From positions 1,965,614 to 1,995,348 of the forward strand of contig BFEA01000242.1 of the NCBI GenBank assembly GCA_003427395.1: a stretch of 29,735 nt of DNA. The letters run 5' to 3'. This DNA comes from Chara braunii (lineage: Eukaryota > Streptophyta > Charophyceae > Charales > Characeae). The position numbers and the translations under genes are program-made. How positions within the stretch are numbered: the stretch's first letter is position 1; every line of letters starts with the position of its first letter. Of this stretch, positions 1-8,024 are shown piece after piece. Below the pieces are notes generated by a model that worked only from the letters and a program-made list of their open reading frames with translations, was not told the origin of the DNA and did no database searches.

Positions 1-31
<31 letters not shown>

Positions 32-286
32 AATCGAATCAATTTCGAAATGAAGATCCACTCGAACCGGACTAGGCTGGTCGTCGGGCCGCCCGGGGCC
101 CTGGACGTCGCCCGGGGAGGGGGCCTGGCCGGTTGTCCCGCGGTTGGCTACAGGGCGGTCTCAATGCAAAACGCCTGGGGGGGTCTTGAGATACCGAATT
201 GGTCCAGGCCCCCCCCCCAAGGCCGGTAACACACGCCTGTAAAAAAAATAAAAAATTGTAGGCCGCGCCACGGCCGTTTTTTGGGC
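1..286. other. Poly(A) run and GC-rich intergenic sequence
   Basis: The window opens with 28 A residues, followed by GC-rich sequence. A G-run followed by cctgg near 117-128 is complementary to ccagg followed by a C-run near 213-224, so a loose fold-back is possible. No coding frame or RNA gene is visible. The poly(A) could be the tail of a retroposed sequence lying outside the window. Confidence 0.5.
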
Positions 287-334
287 GATCGATTCTAACC
301 GTCGATCTACAGAGATCGGTGGCTAGGATCGATC
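287..334. repeat. Short perfect-loop hairpin (22-bp stem, 4-nt loop)
   Basis: Bases 287-308 are complementary to 313-334 around the loop ACAG. Of 22 positions, 18 are Watson-Crick pairs, three are G-U pairs if the + strand is transcribed, and one is an A-C mismatch. It begins GATCGATTCTAACC and ends GGCTAGGATCGATC. Another hairpin starts 20 bases downstream. It could be a structural RNA, a small-RNA precursor or the end of a fold-back transposon. Only the pairing is certain. Confidence 0.75.
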
Positions 335-353
335 ATCAAGAAAGGGGGGTGCT

Positions 354-445
354 ATTCGCAAAGTCTAACCAAGCACGAATGGCAGCCCCCGCAAACATTC
401 GAACATTCGGGGGCTGCCATTCGCGCTTGGTTAGACTTCACGAAT
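354..445. repeat. Long hairpin, 31-bp core stem (pre-miRNA-like or fold-back)
   Basis: Bases 361-391 (AAGTCTAACCAAGCACGAAT...) pair with 408-438 with a single mismatch. Pairing continues outward to about 354 and 445 with two more mismatches, leaving a 16-nt loop (392-407). Arm length, near-perfect pairing and loop size resemble a metazoan pre-miRNA or siRNA hairpin, but a young fold-back MITE would look the same. A tandem acattcga motif lies in the loop. No flanking target-site duplication was recognised. Confidence 0.75.
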
Positions 446-857
446 GGCAAGGACGGCATCGACGCGCCCTGTAGCTGCGACCCCAAGGAACCCTAAGCAG
501 GCCTCAGCCATGCACACTCCGCCGCCTCATCCTGTATCGGTCGCTCGTCCTACCTGTAAGTATGTGTGTGTGTGTGTGTGTGTGTGTATTTGTGGGGGGG
601 TCGCACAAGAAATCAATCAATCAATCGATAAAAAAAAACACAAACAAAAAAAGAAACTGGCATTTTCCTCGCGTGTGGGAAAGAGTGTTTGTGTGTTGTC
701 ATATCCGCTATACACCTAGGCTGCCATAGTGGCCCGGGACCACTTGCCCAGCCGGGAAAAAAAATTAAAATAAAAAAAATAATAATAATAATTTTTTTTT
801 TTAAATTTTTAATTTTAAATTTTGTACAGAATTTCGATGTGACCCTGAGGCAAAGGT
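446..857. other. Intergenic sequence with a (GT)n tract
   Basis: A (GT)n tract lies at about 562-588, after tacctgtaag. From about 800 to 900 the AT-rich sequence matches 15640-15735 (shared blocks around tttttaatt...aatttngatgt and tttctncataacat). This is therefore a fragment of the dispersed repeat whose outer arms are annotated at 13964-15690. No gene is visible. Confidence 0.5.
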
Positions 858-858
858 T

Positions 859-968
859 GTTCAGTTTAATTTTCTGCATAACATAGTTTTTTTTTAGATT
901 TTATCGATTTCTGTTCAATTTAATTTTCTGCATGATATAATTTTTTTTTCAGATTTTATTGATTTTTT
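859..968 (+). repeat. 54-bp tandem duplication, AT-rich, ending in T-runs
   Basis: Two adjacent units begin at 859 and 913 with gttcarttTAATTTTCTGCAT, each followed by a long T-run and aGATTTTATYGATTT. The units are about 85-90% identical. The first overlaps the part shared with 15640-15735, so this is duplication inside a dispersed repeat. Confidence 0.7.
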
Positions 969-1534
969 TTTTTTTTTTGCTAGGTCCTTCCTTAGTCCTT
1001 GCACGACCAGTGTCGGAGGGCGTGGTGTCCCGGCCCTCCTTTGTGTGCCAGGCTCCTGCTCCGTACCAGTGCGCCTCTTGTACACCTGTGGCTCGTCGGG
1101 CTGTTCCCGGACCTCCGCGACTCTTTTTGTATACTCGGGTTGTGACCAGCTACGAACCAGTCCAGTAGGCGTCCACCTTAGCAAAAGGTTGGGGGTGCGC
1201 CACTGGGCTTTTCATTGGTCCATGCAGGCTCGACGCCCTGCTGTACAGTAGAGCACTACCGGCCTGAGGCCGTGGTAGCCGCCAGGCTCGCCCAGGGACG
1301 CGAAGGTAGAGGGACCGGCTCGGTCTTTTCTACTGCGCGCCGGGTGCCCCCTAGTCGGGTTATGGGCTAGATGCAAAAAGGGGGATTAAAGAAAAAAAAA
1401 GGGGGAAGGAAATAAAAGTGAAAAGGAGGTCTTGCTTTAGAGTTGTACGCCGATCTGGACCCTCGCTCTATTTTGGGATGATCTAGCGATTTCTGGCCGT
1501 TGTGGCGTTATAATTTCCCTTCCTTTTCTTGCTC
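969..1534. other. GC-rich sequence without a supported gene
   Basis: Two overlapping short open frames exist at 959-1251, but they have no start context, no recognisable domain and no partner elsewhere in the window. Purine-rich sequence occupies about 1372-1425. I see no clear element boundary. Confidence 0.4.
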
Positions 1535-1536
1535 TA

Positions 1537-1596
<60 letters not shown>

Positions 1597-1597
1597 T
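1535..1597. repeat. (ATT)n trinucleotide microsatellite
   Basis: About 20 near-perfect repeats of ATT/TTA. It sits just upstream of the block shared with the inverted copy near 10.5 kb, so it may mark the edge of that repeat. Confidence 0.95.
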
Positions 1598-2092
1598 CTT
1601 ATTAGTCGATTCTTCAGAGGTTGTTTTTTTCTGGCTCATCGTCGCTTCACGGGAATGAGTAAACGGTTCGATTACGAACTCTGATGCGACTCTATGGCCT
1701 AGATCGGCCCGACTCTTCGTATATATCCCTGTGGCTGATCTGTCCGACTGAGCGCCGCGCGACAAGGTCTCGAAAAAGGGGCAACCCGTGGCCGCCTTGG
1801 TAGGAGGCTTATCACCCCCTGTGGAGAGTCATAAGCCCCCTGCTTGCCATCGGACACGGGTACCCTGTAGTTGTAGCCCGACGCTCCCTTTTAGACTAGA
1901 GGGGTTGTCGGTCAATGTCCCGTTATGAGACTGCTGCATAGGTTTGTGGTCGCTTCGTGCGGAGACAGGGGTTGTGACCGTTAATGTCCTACTTCTTACT
2001 TTTCCTTTTCTTTGTTTTATCTTATTTGACTAACTTACGAATTATTAAATTACTGGAAAACGGTATTATGAAATTTTGTTTGCAGTTCCCCC

Positions 2093-2639
2093 ACAAGCAG
2101 TTATCGGGTAGCTGAAAATTCAGGAATGAAAATTCTGAAGTGAGAGTTTTGGGCAGTTTGAAAATCCTGAATGGTCCTGAAGTGGTGAAAGGTCCGAAGA
2201 GCCATAAAAACCATCTGTTTAGGCAGGTTGCATCATGACGTGGGGAAGGGTGTCCTGAAGTGGTCAAGTGAGAGTTTTTGGCAATCTGAAAATCCTGAAT
2301 GGTCCTGAAGTGATGAAAGGTCCGAAGACCATGAAAACCAACCTTCACCACTTCAGGATGCAGTCTGCCAAACAGATGGTTTTCAAGGTCTTCGGAGCTT
2401 TCACCACTTCAGGACCATTCATGTATGAAAGACCTGAATGGTCTTGAAGTGGTGAAAGGTCCGAAGACCCTGAAAACCACCTGTTTAGGCAGGCTGCATC
2501 CTGAAATGGTGAAGCGTGTCCTGAAGTGGTGAAAGGTCCGAAGACCCTGAAAACTACTTGTTTAGGCAGACTGCATCTTGAAGTCGTGAAGGGTGTCCTG
2601 AAGTGGTGATGAAAAATACGACTGTTGTTAACCATCTCT
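2093..2639. mobile_element. 547-bp non-autonomous insertion with 10-bp target-site duplication
   Basis: CAGTTCCCCC occurs at 2083-2092 and again at 2640-2649, immediately flanking the insert. Removing the insert plus one copy of the duplication restores continuous alignment with the related empty site on the minus strand near 10012-10039. The inside is built from direct and inverted copies of a motif containing CCTGAAGTGGTGAAAGGTCC. There is no convincing ORF and no clear terminal inverted repeat. A 10-bp duplication is within the range of Mutator-like elements (usually 9-11 bp), but I cannot assign a superfamily. The open frames on its minus strand are repeats of the motif. Confidence 0.75.
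2341..2517. repeat. Long fold-back inside the insertion (about 82-bp arms)
   Basis: Bases 2341-2421 are the reverse complement of 2435-2517 at about 90% identity, with a 13-nt loop (tgtatgaaagacc). Several differences are C/T or A/G changes that still allow G-U pairing in RNA. The left arm can also pair with the direct copy upstream at 2297-2342. A transcript would form a long double-stranded hairpin that could feed small-RNA production. Confidence 0.8.
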
Positions 2640-2684
2640 CAGTTCCCCCGTTCGGAGCATAGGGACCGAGATAAGTGGCAACAC

Positions 2685-2718
2685 TATAAAGAGGAAGGGT
2701 GGGTCTACCAGTTCAGTC
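2685..2718 (+). promoter_or_regulatory. TATA box and TCAGTC initiator
   Basis: TATAAA begins at 2685. The initiator TCAGTC spans 2713-2718, and its A at 2715 is exactly 30 bases downstream of the first T of the TATA box. TCAGTY is the classical arthropod initiator. The 186-codon ORF begins 190 bases further on. The TATA region is conserved in copy 2 (minus strand, TATAAAAAAG near 9994). Confidence 0.7.
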
Positions 2719-2904
2719 ACCTTTATTCTGAGCTTGAACTGTCTCGCTACGCCGAGTACTAGTGAGCCCGAGGAGAGAGGGTTGGTGAGCGTGGTGAGCG
2801 TGGGAGATCGTCCGTGTGCTCGTCATCAGGCTCTGAGTGTCTGGATACGGGTATTCAGAAATCAGTAGCCTGCTACCAGGCTAACTCTTTCGAAGAAGGC
2901 AGCC

Positions 2905-3465
2905 ATGGTCCGAATCAATGGATTATATAGCTATAGACCGAGATGCATCCAGTCCCTCTGGAGATGGGAGCGGATGTCGGGAGATGGGCCTACAGTGACA
3001 TTCGTTCTGGACGACAACTACGGCAGACGGGAGGTGAAGCTGAGGATAACCGTAGAAGGGGGAAAAGAAGAGGAGATGAGGGCGGACCCAGACCTGCAAA
3101 TGACAATTACGGAGACTAAGGACTGCACTGAAAGAAGGTGCAGGAGAGATGAAATCACGGACGAAATTAAGCTAAAAGTTTCTTACATGGAGGCAGGGAC
3201 GTCCACGGATACAACGGAGCGAGGACAGGAACATCTAGATCGAGATACTGAGATCGAGAGCGACGCCGGTGACCCAGTCCTGGCATGGACTGGACCAGTA
3301 GCGACGGGACCACCCTCCAACGGGGTCAGTGGAGGAAGGCCCAGAGGCCAGTTCACGAAGACAGACGAACCGGGACCACTAGGCAAGGAGGCCAGGGGGT
3401 CAACGCGCGGGAGAGAGAGAGAGAGAAAGAAAGAAAGCAACGCAGAGAGAAAGAGAGAGGTCTGA
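2905..3465 (+). CDS. Unknown protein of a repeat-borne ORF family, copy 1
   Basis: This 186-codon ORF has no domain I recognise. The N-terminal ~75 residues alternate like beta strands (TVTFVLDDNYGRREVKLRI, then a second VKLKVSY-like strand region). A conserved TSTDT..ER.Q.HLDRD..ESD segment lies near residues 99-121. The C-terminus is Gly/Pro/Arg-rich and ends in an Arg/Glu stretch encoded by a (GA)n expansion (about 3411-3452), probably recent. It is about 45% identical to the minus-strand ORF at 9323-9799, and most conserved residues use different synonymous codons, the mark of past purifying selection. The ATG at 2905 is chosen because homology extends to it (R.NGL..YRP.C); an internal ATG at 2974 (MSGDGP) is a second possibility. 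A core promoter lies upstream and poly(A) signals downstream. No membrane segment, signal peptide or zinc knuckle is visible. A Gag-like or accessory transposon protein is possible but unproven. Confidence 0.7.
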   Translation: MVRINGLYSYRPRCIQSLWRWERMSGDGPTVTFVLDDNYGRREVKLRITVEGGKEEEMRADPDLQMTITETKDCTERRCRRDEITDEIKLKVSYMEAGTSTDTTERGQEHLDRDTEIESDAGDPVLAWTGPVATGPPSNGVSGGRPRGQFTKTDEPGPLGKEARGSTRGRERERKKESNAERKREV

Positions 3466-3773
3466 GTGACTACGAAGGAAGACACATGCTCTTGCTGTTA
3501 CTCGTTGACGTGACCTACCTAACGAGCGAGGCATGCAGAGTGTTTTTTTTGCGGCATGGTTAACGGACATTGGGTCCTCTTCTCTAAGAGAGAGGCTTCA
3601 CATGCATGTGCATGGTGCTGAGTGGTCACAGACGAGAGAGAAAAAGGGGGTTAATGCGAGAAAAGGAGATAATATAGGGAGAGGGAGATGCGTTGTCGCA
3701 CTTTTTCCAGTCGGACCGCTTCGGGCGACCAGAAAGCCAACAGGCTGTCACGCAGGATTTTGTATTGAGTTAC
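3466..3773 (+). other. 3' untranslated region of copy 1 (predicted)
   Basis: There is no coding signal between the stop codon and the poly(A) signals. The sequence includes agaga-rich stretches and the near-palindrome cacatgcatgtgcatgg near 3599. Its role as 3' UTR is inferred from position only. Confidence 0.4.
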
Positions 3774-3788
3774 AATAAATAAAATAAA
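3774..3788 (+). terminator. Overlapping AATAAA poly(A) signals
   Basis: AATAAA occurs at 3774-3779 and again at 3783-3788 in the run acaataaataaaataaatc, about 310 bases after the stop of the 186-codon ORF. This is a reasonable polyadenylation region. No GU-rich downstream element is certain. Confidence 0.5.
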
Positions 3789-4282
3789 TCAAATAAAAGA
3801 AATCTCTTCCTGTTGTGTGCGTCCGGCTTCGAGCGAGACCCTTCAATTGCGGTCTTCGCCGGACCTCGGTCTTAGGAATCTTTAATTGTGATTCGGAACA
3901 GCAATGGTGATGCAGATAGTAAAATCAAATTAAATATGTCATGTGTGTATCAGGATGCCAATTTAGAGGATTGAGAACAGTGACATAATCAGCAAGGAAA
4001 TACAATCACCAAGCAATGCCAGAAGAGAAAATCAAGACTGACTAACTCAAAGCAAAAACAAGATGAATGAGGGAAAAGTGAGAACTCATAATAGTCTCAG
4101 AAATTACAGATGAACAGACATAGTCAGCACTCCTCAAGAGTCCTCACTCATTCCTCTGGGTTCTCACACTCAATCTCTCATTTGACTGCTCGTTTTTTGT
4201 GCTTTGAACCATGTCTGTGTACTTTTTGAGGTTGTGGTCTCTGAATATAGAGTCACCCAAAGCCTGCGAGCTCTGAACACTT
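3789..4282. other. Junction between copy 1 and the decayed minus-strand genes
   Basis: Copy 1 may end near 3902. From there to 4282 the sequence is AT-rich and lies downstream of the minus-strand ORF ending at 4283. No ORF or RNA gene is visible. Confidence 0.4.
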
Positions 4283-4834
4283 TCATCCAAGGTACATGAC
4301 CCGAAAGTCAATCATGAAACAGAACTCCTCCCATAGAGTAGGAAGACGGGGTGGAGAGAAGACCTCTCGTCTGAGATGTGGGAACTCGGAAGGCTCAGTC
4401 ACTGACTCGTAATGGATCGCTGCAGGTGAAATGTACCTCTTGGCCAAATCAACCAGTTCACCCAAGTAAGAACCGTCGGTGAAAGTGAAAGGTACTGGTG
4501 GCTTGGGGTAGTCGGTATAGAGCTTAGGCCCGAAGCTACAGATCGGCTTGGTCCCATTTTCATCGAGCTTTTTTTTCCTTTTCTCAAGATACCCAGCAAC
4601 AGCGACCCAGACTGAATCAAAGCATTCATGGGTCTATTTACCCTTCTTCAGATAGATCCTCGGGTCATGAATAGAGCCCCCTGCGAAACTAGTGAGTGCA
4701 ACGAAGATTGACAGGTCCTCCCACCTGAAACCAACAACGTTGATGTATTGATACCAGAAAGCATCCTTGGAAGAGATCCGATTGAGTCCGGCCTGAACTG
4801 ACTCCTCGACCGGAAAAAACTCGACTGAACTCAT
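4283..4834 (-). pseudogene. Unidentified 183-codon gene with one in-frame TAG
   Basis: Reading the minus strand from ATG at 4834, one frame stays open to a TGA at 4283-4285 except for a single TAG at 4634-4636, after about 66 codons. The sequence on both sides of the stop looks like globular protein: WYQYINVVGFRWEDLS before it; SVWVAVAGYLEKRKKK and KPPVPFTFTDGSYLGELV after it, then an acidic, Pro/Phe-rich end. I do not recognise the family. No signal peptide or strong membrane segment is visible. It lies about 380 AT-rich bases downstream of another decayed minus-strand ORF, suggesting both came from one captured locus. A fossil viral structural gene is one possibility, on architecture only. 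Readthrough or sequencing error at the TAG cannot be excluded. Confidence 0.6.
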
Positions 4835-5212
4835 GTGCTGAGTCAAATGTTGAAATTGATCACTGTGTCTTTTAGTAATGATTGATTGTTAGCTGACATT
4901 AATTTCTGACGCAATTAAGAATAATTTAATGTTGATTGACGGATGGTTAAATGCTGCTCGAATGATATTTGAAAGTTGTTGTTGATTAAATGCTGGGGTA
5001 TTGGTTTACCGAGTACTGATCTCTTGATGCCGAAACACTGAGAGAACTGTGAGCAAAGAAGGAGTACTTGTTGATCGATACTAACTGGATCGTATTCATA
5101 AGTATAATAGTTTCACTACTGGTTTTCGGGTGATCTCGTTGATTTACTTGACTGTACCCAATGATGTAACTGTGTTAGCTGTTGCCTGTGTTCGGGTTAT
5201 AACAAGTTTACT
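4835..5212. other. AT-rich spacer between two minus-strand decayed ORFs
   Basis: All three minus-strand frames are broken and the sequence is rich in caatcaat-like words. It could be an intron, an intergenic spacer or untranslated sequence. On the minus strand a tctCAGTGTTTC motif near 5030 resembles an initiator, but no TATA box lies at the right distance. Confidence 0.4.
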
Positions 5213-5590
5213 TCATTGTTCACAAACAATGACTTTCCTCGCTTCCTCAAAGGACCCGACAGATGAAAGGGTGCCGTGCAGTTTTCCGTTTGACCCATGT
5301 AGGTAACAGGTGTACTCAATAAGTGTCTGATCCTTCACTAGCGTCAGAGCGTGTTCCATCATGAGTCTTGTTTGATAACGAAGGTTCTGTGTCACCCTTT
5401 CTTCCCAGCCTTCGTTTCTGTCTCGGTGCAGTGAGCAGGTCACTGTTACTGTGTCCTTATTCCCCATTTCTCTGTTGAGACCGGTTGCTCTGGGAGTGGT
5501 TGATCTGTACTCAAGTGAGTGAGGATGACCGCAGGGTTCTGATAACGTTCCTGACCTATCAAACCGTTTCAAACTGTAGAAGTGGCCCTG
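5213..5590 (-). pseudogene. Decayed coding block 1 (unknown protein)
   Basis: An open minus-strand frame of about 120 codons ends at a TGA at 5213-5215. It includes segments such as LRYQTRLMMEHALTLVKDQT and ends SVGSFEEARKVIVCEQ. There is no natural start: two stop codons precede it and protein-like sequence appears in another frame just upstream, so a frameshift lies near 5590-5610. The composition is hydrophilic with scattered Cys and no membrane span. It is the last block of a reading frame that begins before 5900. The family is unknown. Confidence 0.5.
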
Positions 5591-5800
5591 GTCTCCTCAC
5601 TACCCCAGTCTCAGCACGAATTGGGTAACGATTCCCACACAATATCCCGTGTGGGATCGAAATTGGTCTCAAAGAATGCCATGAGTTCCTCCTCTCGTCT
5701 TGCCCTTGAATGATGCAGTTCAACAAGATTCCAATTTTGGTCCATGCCTCGAGGCAATCGAATCTTCTTCTCGGTCACTTATTTAGTATGGACTGTTTCT
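5591..5800 (-). pseudogene. Decayed coding block 2 (unknown protein)
   Basis: A different minus-strand frame encodes a protein-like stretch including LPRGMDQNWNLVELHHSRAR and FFETNFDPTRDIVWESLPN, followed by a TGA near 5610. The Glu/Arg-rich middle (ARREEELMAFF) would form a helix. It appears to be the same ancient gene as the blocks on either side, separated from them by stops or frameshifts. No family is recognised. Confidence 0.45.
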
Positions 5801-6178
5801 ATTGAGGGAACCGAGTTGTTTAACCTTCGTTTGTCCTGTGAAGACAGGTAACATGCTCGGTAAGCTTCAGGCTTTCCCCAACAAAGAAAAAAAAAGATTT
5901 TTGGGTTGGACCCTCTACTTAGGTAGCATGTCATATAAGACCTTTGATAGATACCCTTCAAATAGCACTAAAAGTGTAGCAGTGACCTCGAATTTGCACG
6001 CCACACAAAGTCTCACTAAGAGCGGGCCTCGTTCGCTTGCAACTCGAGGTGCGTAACCAGACCAATCATCAATATACGACAGAGATGGTGTTATCATGTC
6101 CCAATAGTTTCGAGTACTAAGGAGGAGCACTCGGCTCAGGGACCAACTCAGTATCAGAGTACGGTCAACCTGAGCTTA
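5801..6178 (-). pseudogene. Decayed coding block 3 (unknown protein)
   Basis: Two overlapping minus-strand frames are open here. The longer runs from about 6175 to a TAG at 5915 (some 87 codons), with SLSYIDDWSGYAPRVASERG followed by a hydrophobic CKFEVTATLLVLFEGYL segment. The second, 5779-5961, overlaps its end. The pattern fits a frameshifted gene continuing into block 2. There is no start codon in a convincing context. Confidence 0.4.
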
Positions 6179-6520
6179 GGGCCTATCATGTCTCACTGTG
6201 CCGACTCTAATTAGCTCTTTCTGCAGACTGGTAATTCTCATTCCCCACGCAAAACCGACCATACAGTAGTTGGTTATATTTATCTGACCAGAGTAGCAAC
6301 CAGATCCGGAATGTAACCACAATTTATTGTTATGCGTGGTCCAATACTTATTGATATGGCAGAGAATCCCCAATTCAGCCCCTCCTCCAGATACGATTTA
6401 CGTACTGTCGAAGTTCTTACCAACGCACAACGGTATCACTGAATCAATCGAACGCGTAAGAAGGCGGTGGATTACCCTCATTTTCAACAATTTACACGTA
6501 ATCACCGGGACACTGCATGA
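6176..6520 (-). pseudogene. Decayed coding block 4, Cys-rich with N-glycosylation motif
   Basis: One minus-strand frame is open from about 6520 to a TAA at 6176 except for a single TAA near 6400. It carries regularly spaced cysteines and the segment HSGSGCYSGQINITNYCMVG, which contains an NIT glycosylation sequon between two Cys. This is typical of a secreted or membrane-anchored ectodomain. Another frame over the same bases is also partly protein-like but broken by several stops, so the assignment is uncertain. It joins block 5 upstream by an apparent one-base shift near 6505. Confidence 0.4.
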
Positions 6521-6930
6521 CTCTGGTTGTCCTTGTCCTAGTGACACTCAACGCCAGTGCCGATACCAAGGTCCGTCCAAGTAACACACTCAGTTTCTCA
6601 ACAGCAGTCTGTGTTAAGTTGATACGTAGGGCTCGAGCTAGTGCAGATCTTCTGGCCCTTGTTCACAATAATTGTCGTTCCATACAAACAACTTTGAGGG
6701 CTTACACTAGCCGTCTTCGTCTGTGTATCAGCATGCTAGTGGCCCAATCGATTATCTCGTCTTATCTGCATAGAATTTTCAGTGTACATACACTGTACTG
6801 CTTCCTTTGATAGCATAAGAAGTAACTGGGTTTGTGTCCTATCAGAGCGTTACCCGACCTTAGTCATGCACGGCGGAGTGTCTGATGGGGCTGCCTGAGT
6901 AGGATCATTTGAGAGAGCGAACGTTGGTTA
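6505..6930 (-). pseudogene. Decayed coding block 5, Cys-rich with four to five stops
   Basis: A minus-strand frame from about 6930 shows protein-like sequence broken by TAA, TAG, TGA and TAG. Segments include FALSNDPTQAAPSDTPPCMT, CLYGTTIIVNKGQKICTSSS and ETECVTWTDLGIGTGVEC. A Cys pair (DCC) and evenly spaced Cys suggest a disulphide-bonded extracellular domain. There is no start codon or signal peptide in place. A captured and decayed cell-surface or envelope-type protein is possible, but no family can be named from sequence alone. A plus-strand open frame at 6517-6810 overlaps and looks like a shadow. Confidence 0.4.
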
Positions 6931-8024
6931 GCCACCTCAGGAAGGAATCGAGGAATCAAAGTTCTGAGTAAGAACTAAATTTCAAATGGTGTAGGTGCGA
7001 ATTGACTAAAAGGGTCTCAGTAAGCCACCTAGTGTCAACTCCAGCACGGTCACTGAGCTGGACATTCCTTAAAAGTTCCCACAGTTGGGTCTTCTTTCGT
7101 CACACATCCCAGACTTCATTTGGAGACTCATCCCCCTTTCCCCTTTTTTTTTTCTTCTTTTAGTAACGAAGCTGCTGATGCCTATTTGCCTACTCACTTT
7201 CAATTAAGCGCAAGAAACTAACCAGGAAACAGTCTCTTTACTTCTGCCCTGGGATATTATGGGACTTCACAACCTGACTTCACAGTAGAAATTTCACCCC
7301 AAAGATTACTCAAGTACCATTTAGAGTCCTGCTCGTTGAGTACATTACCCGTACATTTTTCAGATCCGCAAAAGTACATATCTACCAATTATCTACTCGC
7401 TGCCCATTATACATGTAAGTTAGATAGAGCAGGGTCCTATCTAGACAACAGGCATTAGCAAGTATAGCTAGTCCCCATCGAGTAGATATTTAGCCAGTAG
7501 ATAAGCGACCCTTCTTAGAGTCTTTTTTTTCTTTCTCATTAATCAAGGCATAACTACAAAAGGAACGATTAAAAATAAGTCGACAGCTATAGATTATCAC
7601 ATCCCTCTTCTCTCAGGAGAGAGATCTCGCCTGAACCGACTCAGCAATCAAGAGAAATATTTTGCCAAAGTTTACCCAATGCGCGATGGAGGCAGGAGTT
7701 TTGGCAGAATGGAAAGCACGAGAGTTGTAATAAATGCTTTTATATAGAGAGAGGTCTATCTAAGATCTGGACCAACCAGGTGAGCCCTACTATTATACCA
7801 TGCACTGCTGGCAATTCTCTAACGGTGATAACTCATCATTTCTTTTTTCAACACTTCAAACTTTTTAGGCAACAACGAATGATCAATTATCAATCATTGT
7901 CGGTTTGCTTTAATGCCTAAGTTTAGTCGGCGATCCGCTCAGGTTCAATAAAGTAAAATAACCCTGACACTCAGACACACTTAACTGTTACTTAGCTTCA
8001 CTCCCTCTGCACTCATGCTAGCGT
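6931..8024. other. Non-coding stretch within the decayed region
   Basis: No frame is open for long on either strand. On the minus strand TATATAAAAG at 7737-7746 could be a TATA box, but no initiator lies at the right distance. Short inverted repeats occur: tatctactcg near 7388 with cgagtagata near 7480, and tctctcaggagagaga near 7610. These may be regulatory or remnants. No RNA gene was recognised. Confidence 0.4.

Larger units (their letters stand above)
1660..3905 (+). mobile_element. ORF-bearing dispersed repeat, copy 1 (+), split by an insertion
   Basis: Sequence from about 1660 aligns with the reverse complement of the region near 10.5 kb. Shared blocks include tatggcctagatcgg (near 1694), the region around cttggtaggaggcttatcaccccct (1797-1821), the TATA region and a 186-codon ORF. 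The upstream block is interrupted by 547 bp that copy 2 lacks. Downstream of the ORF the copy has poly(A) signals at 3774 and 3783 and may end near tgattcggaaca (about 3902). It could be a long solo LTR, a non-autonomous element or a duplicated small gene. No reverse transcriptase or transposase is visible. The internal homology is firm; the outer limits are estimates. Confidence 0.6.

Noticed and set aside
540-590. 5' splice donor at tacctGTAAGTATGTG
   Set aside because: It fits the donor consensus, but it borders a (GT)n run and no exon is supported upstream.
2022-2635. Minus-strand frames of 96-109 codons in the insertion
   Set aside because: They encode repeats of the CCTGAAGTGGTGAAAGG motif and exist only because the repeat lacks stops in that frame.
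1660-3905. Complete LTR retrotransposon
   Set aside because: No reverse transcriptase, integrase or protease; no second LTR in the same orientation; a primer-binding site after 3902 could not be established.
7737-7746. TATA box for the decayed minus-strand genes
   Set aside because: The motif is good, but no initiator lies 25-32 bases downstream and the nearest coding-like block is 800 bases away.
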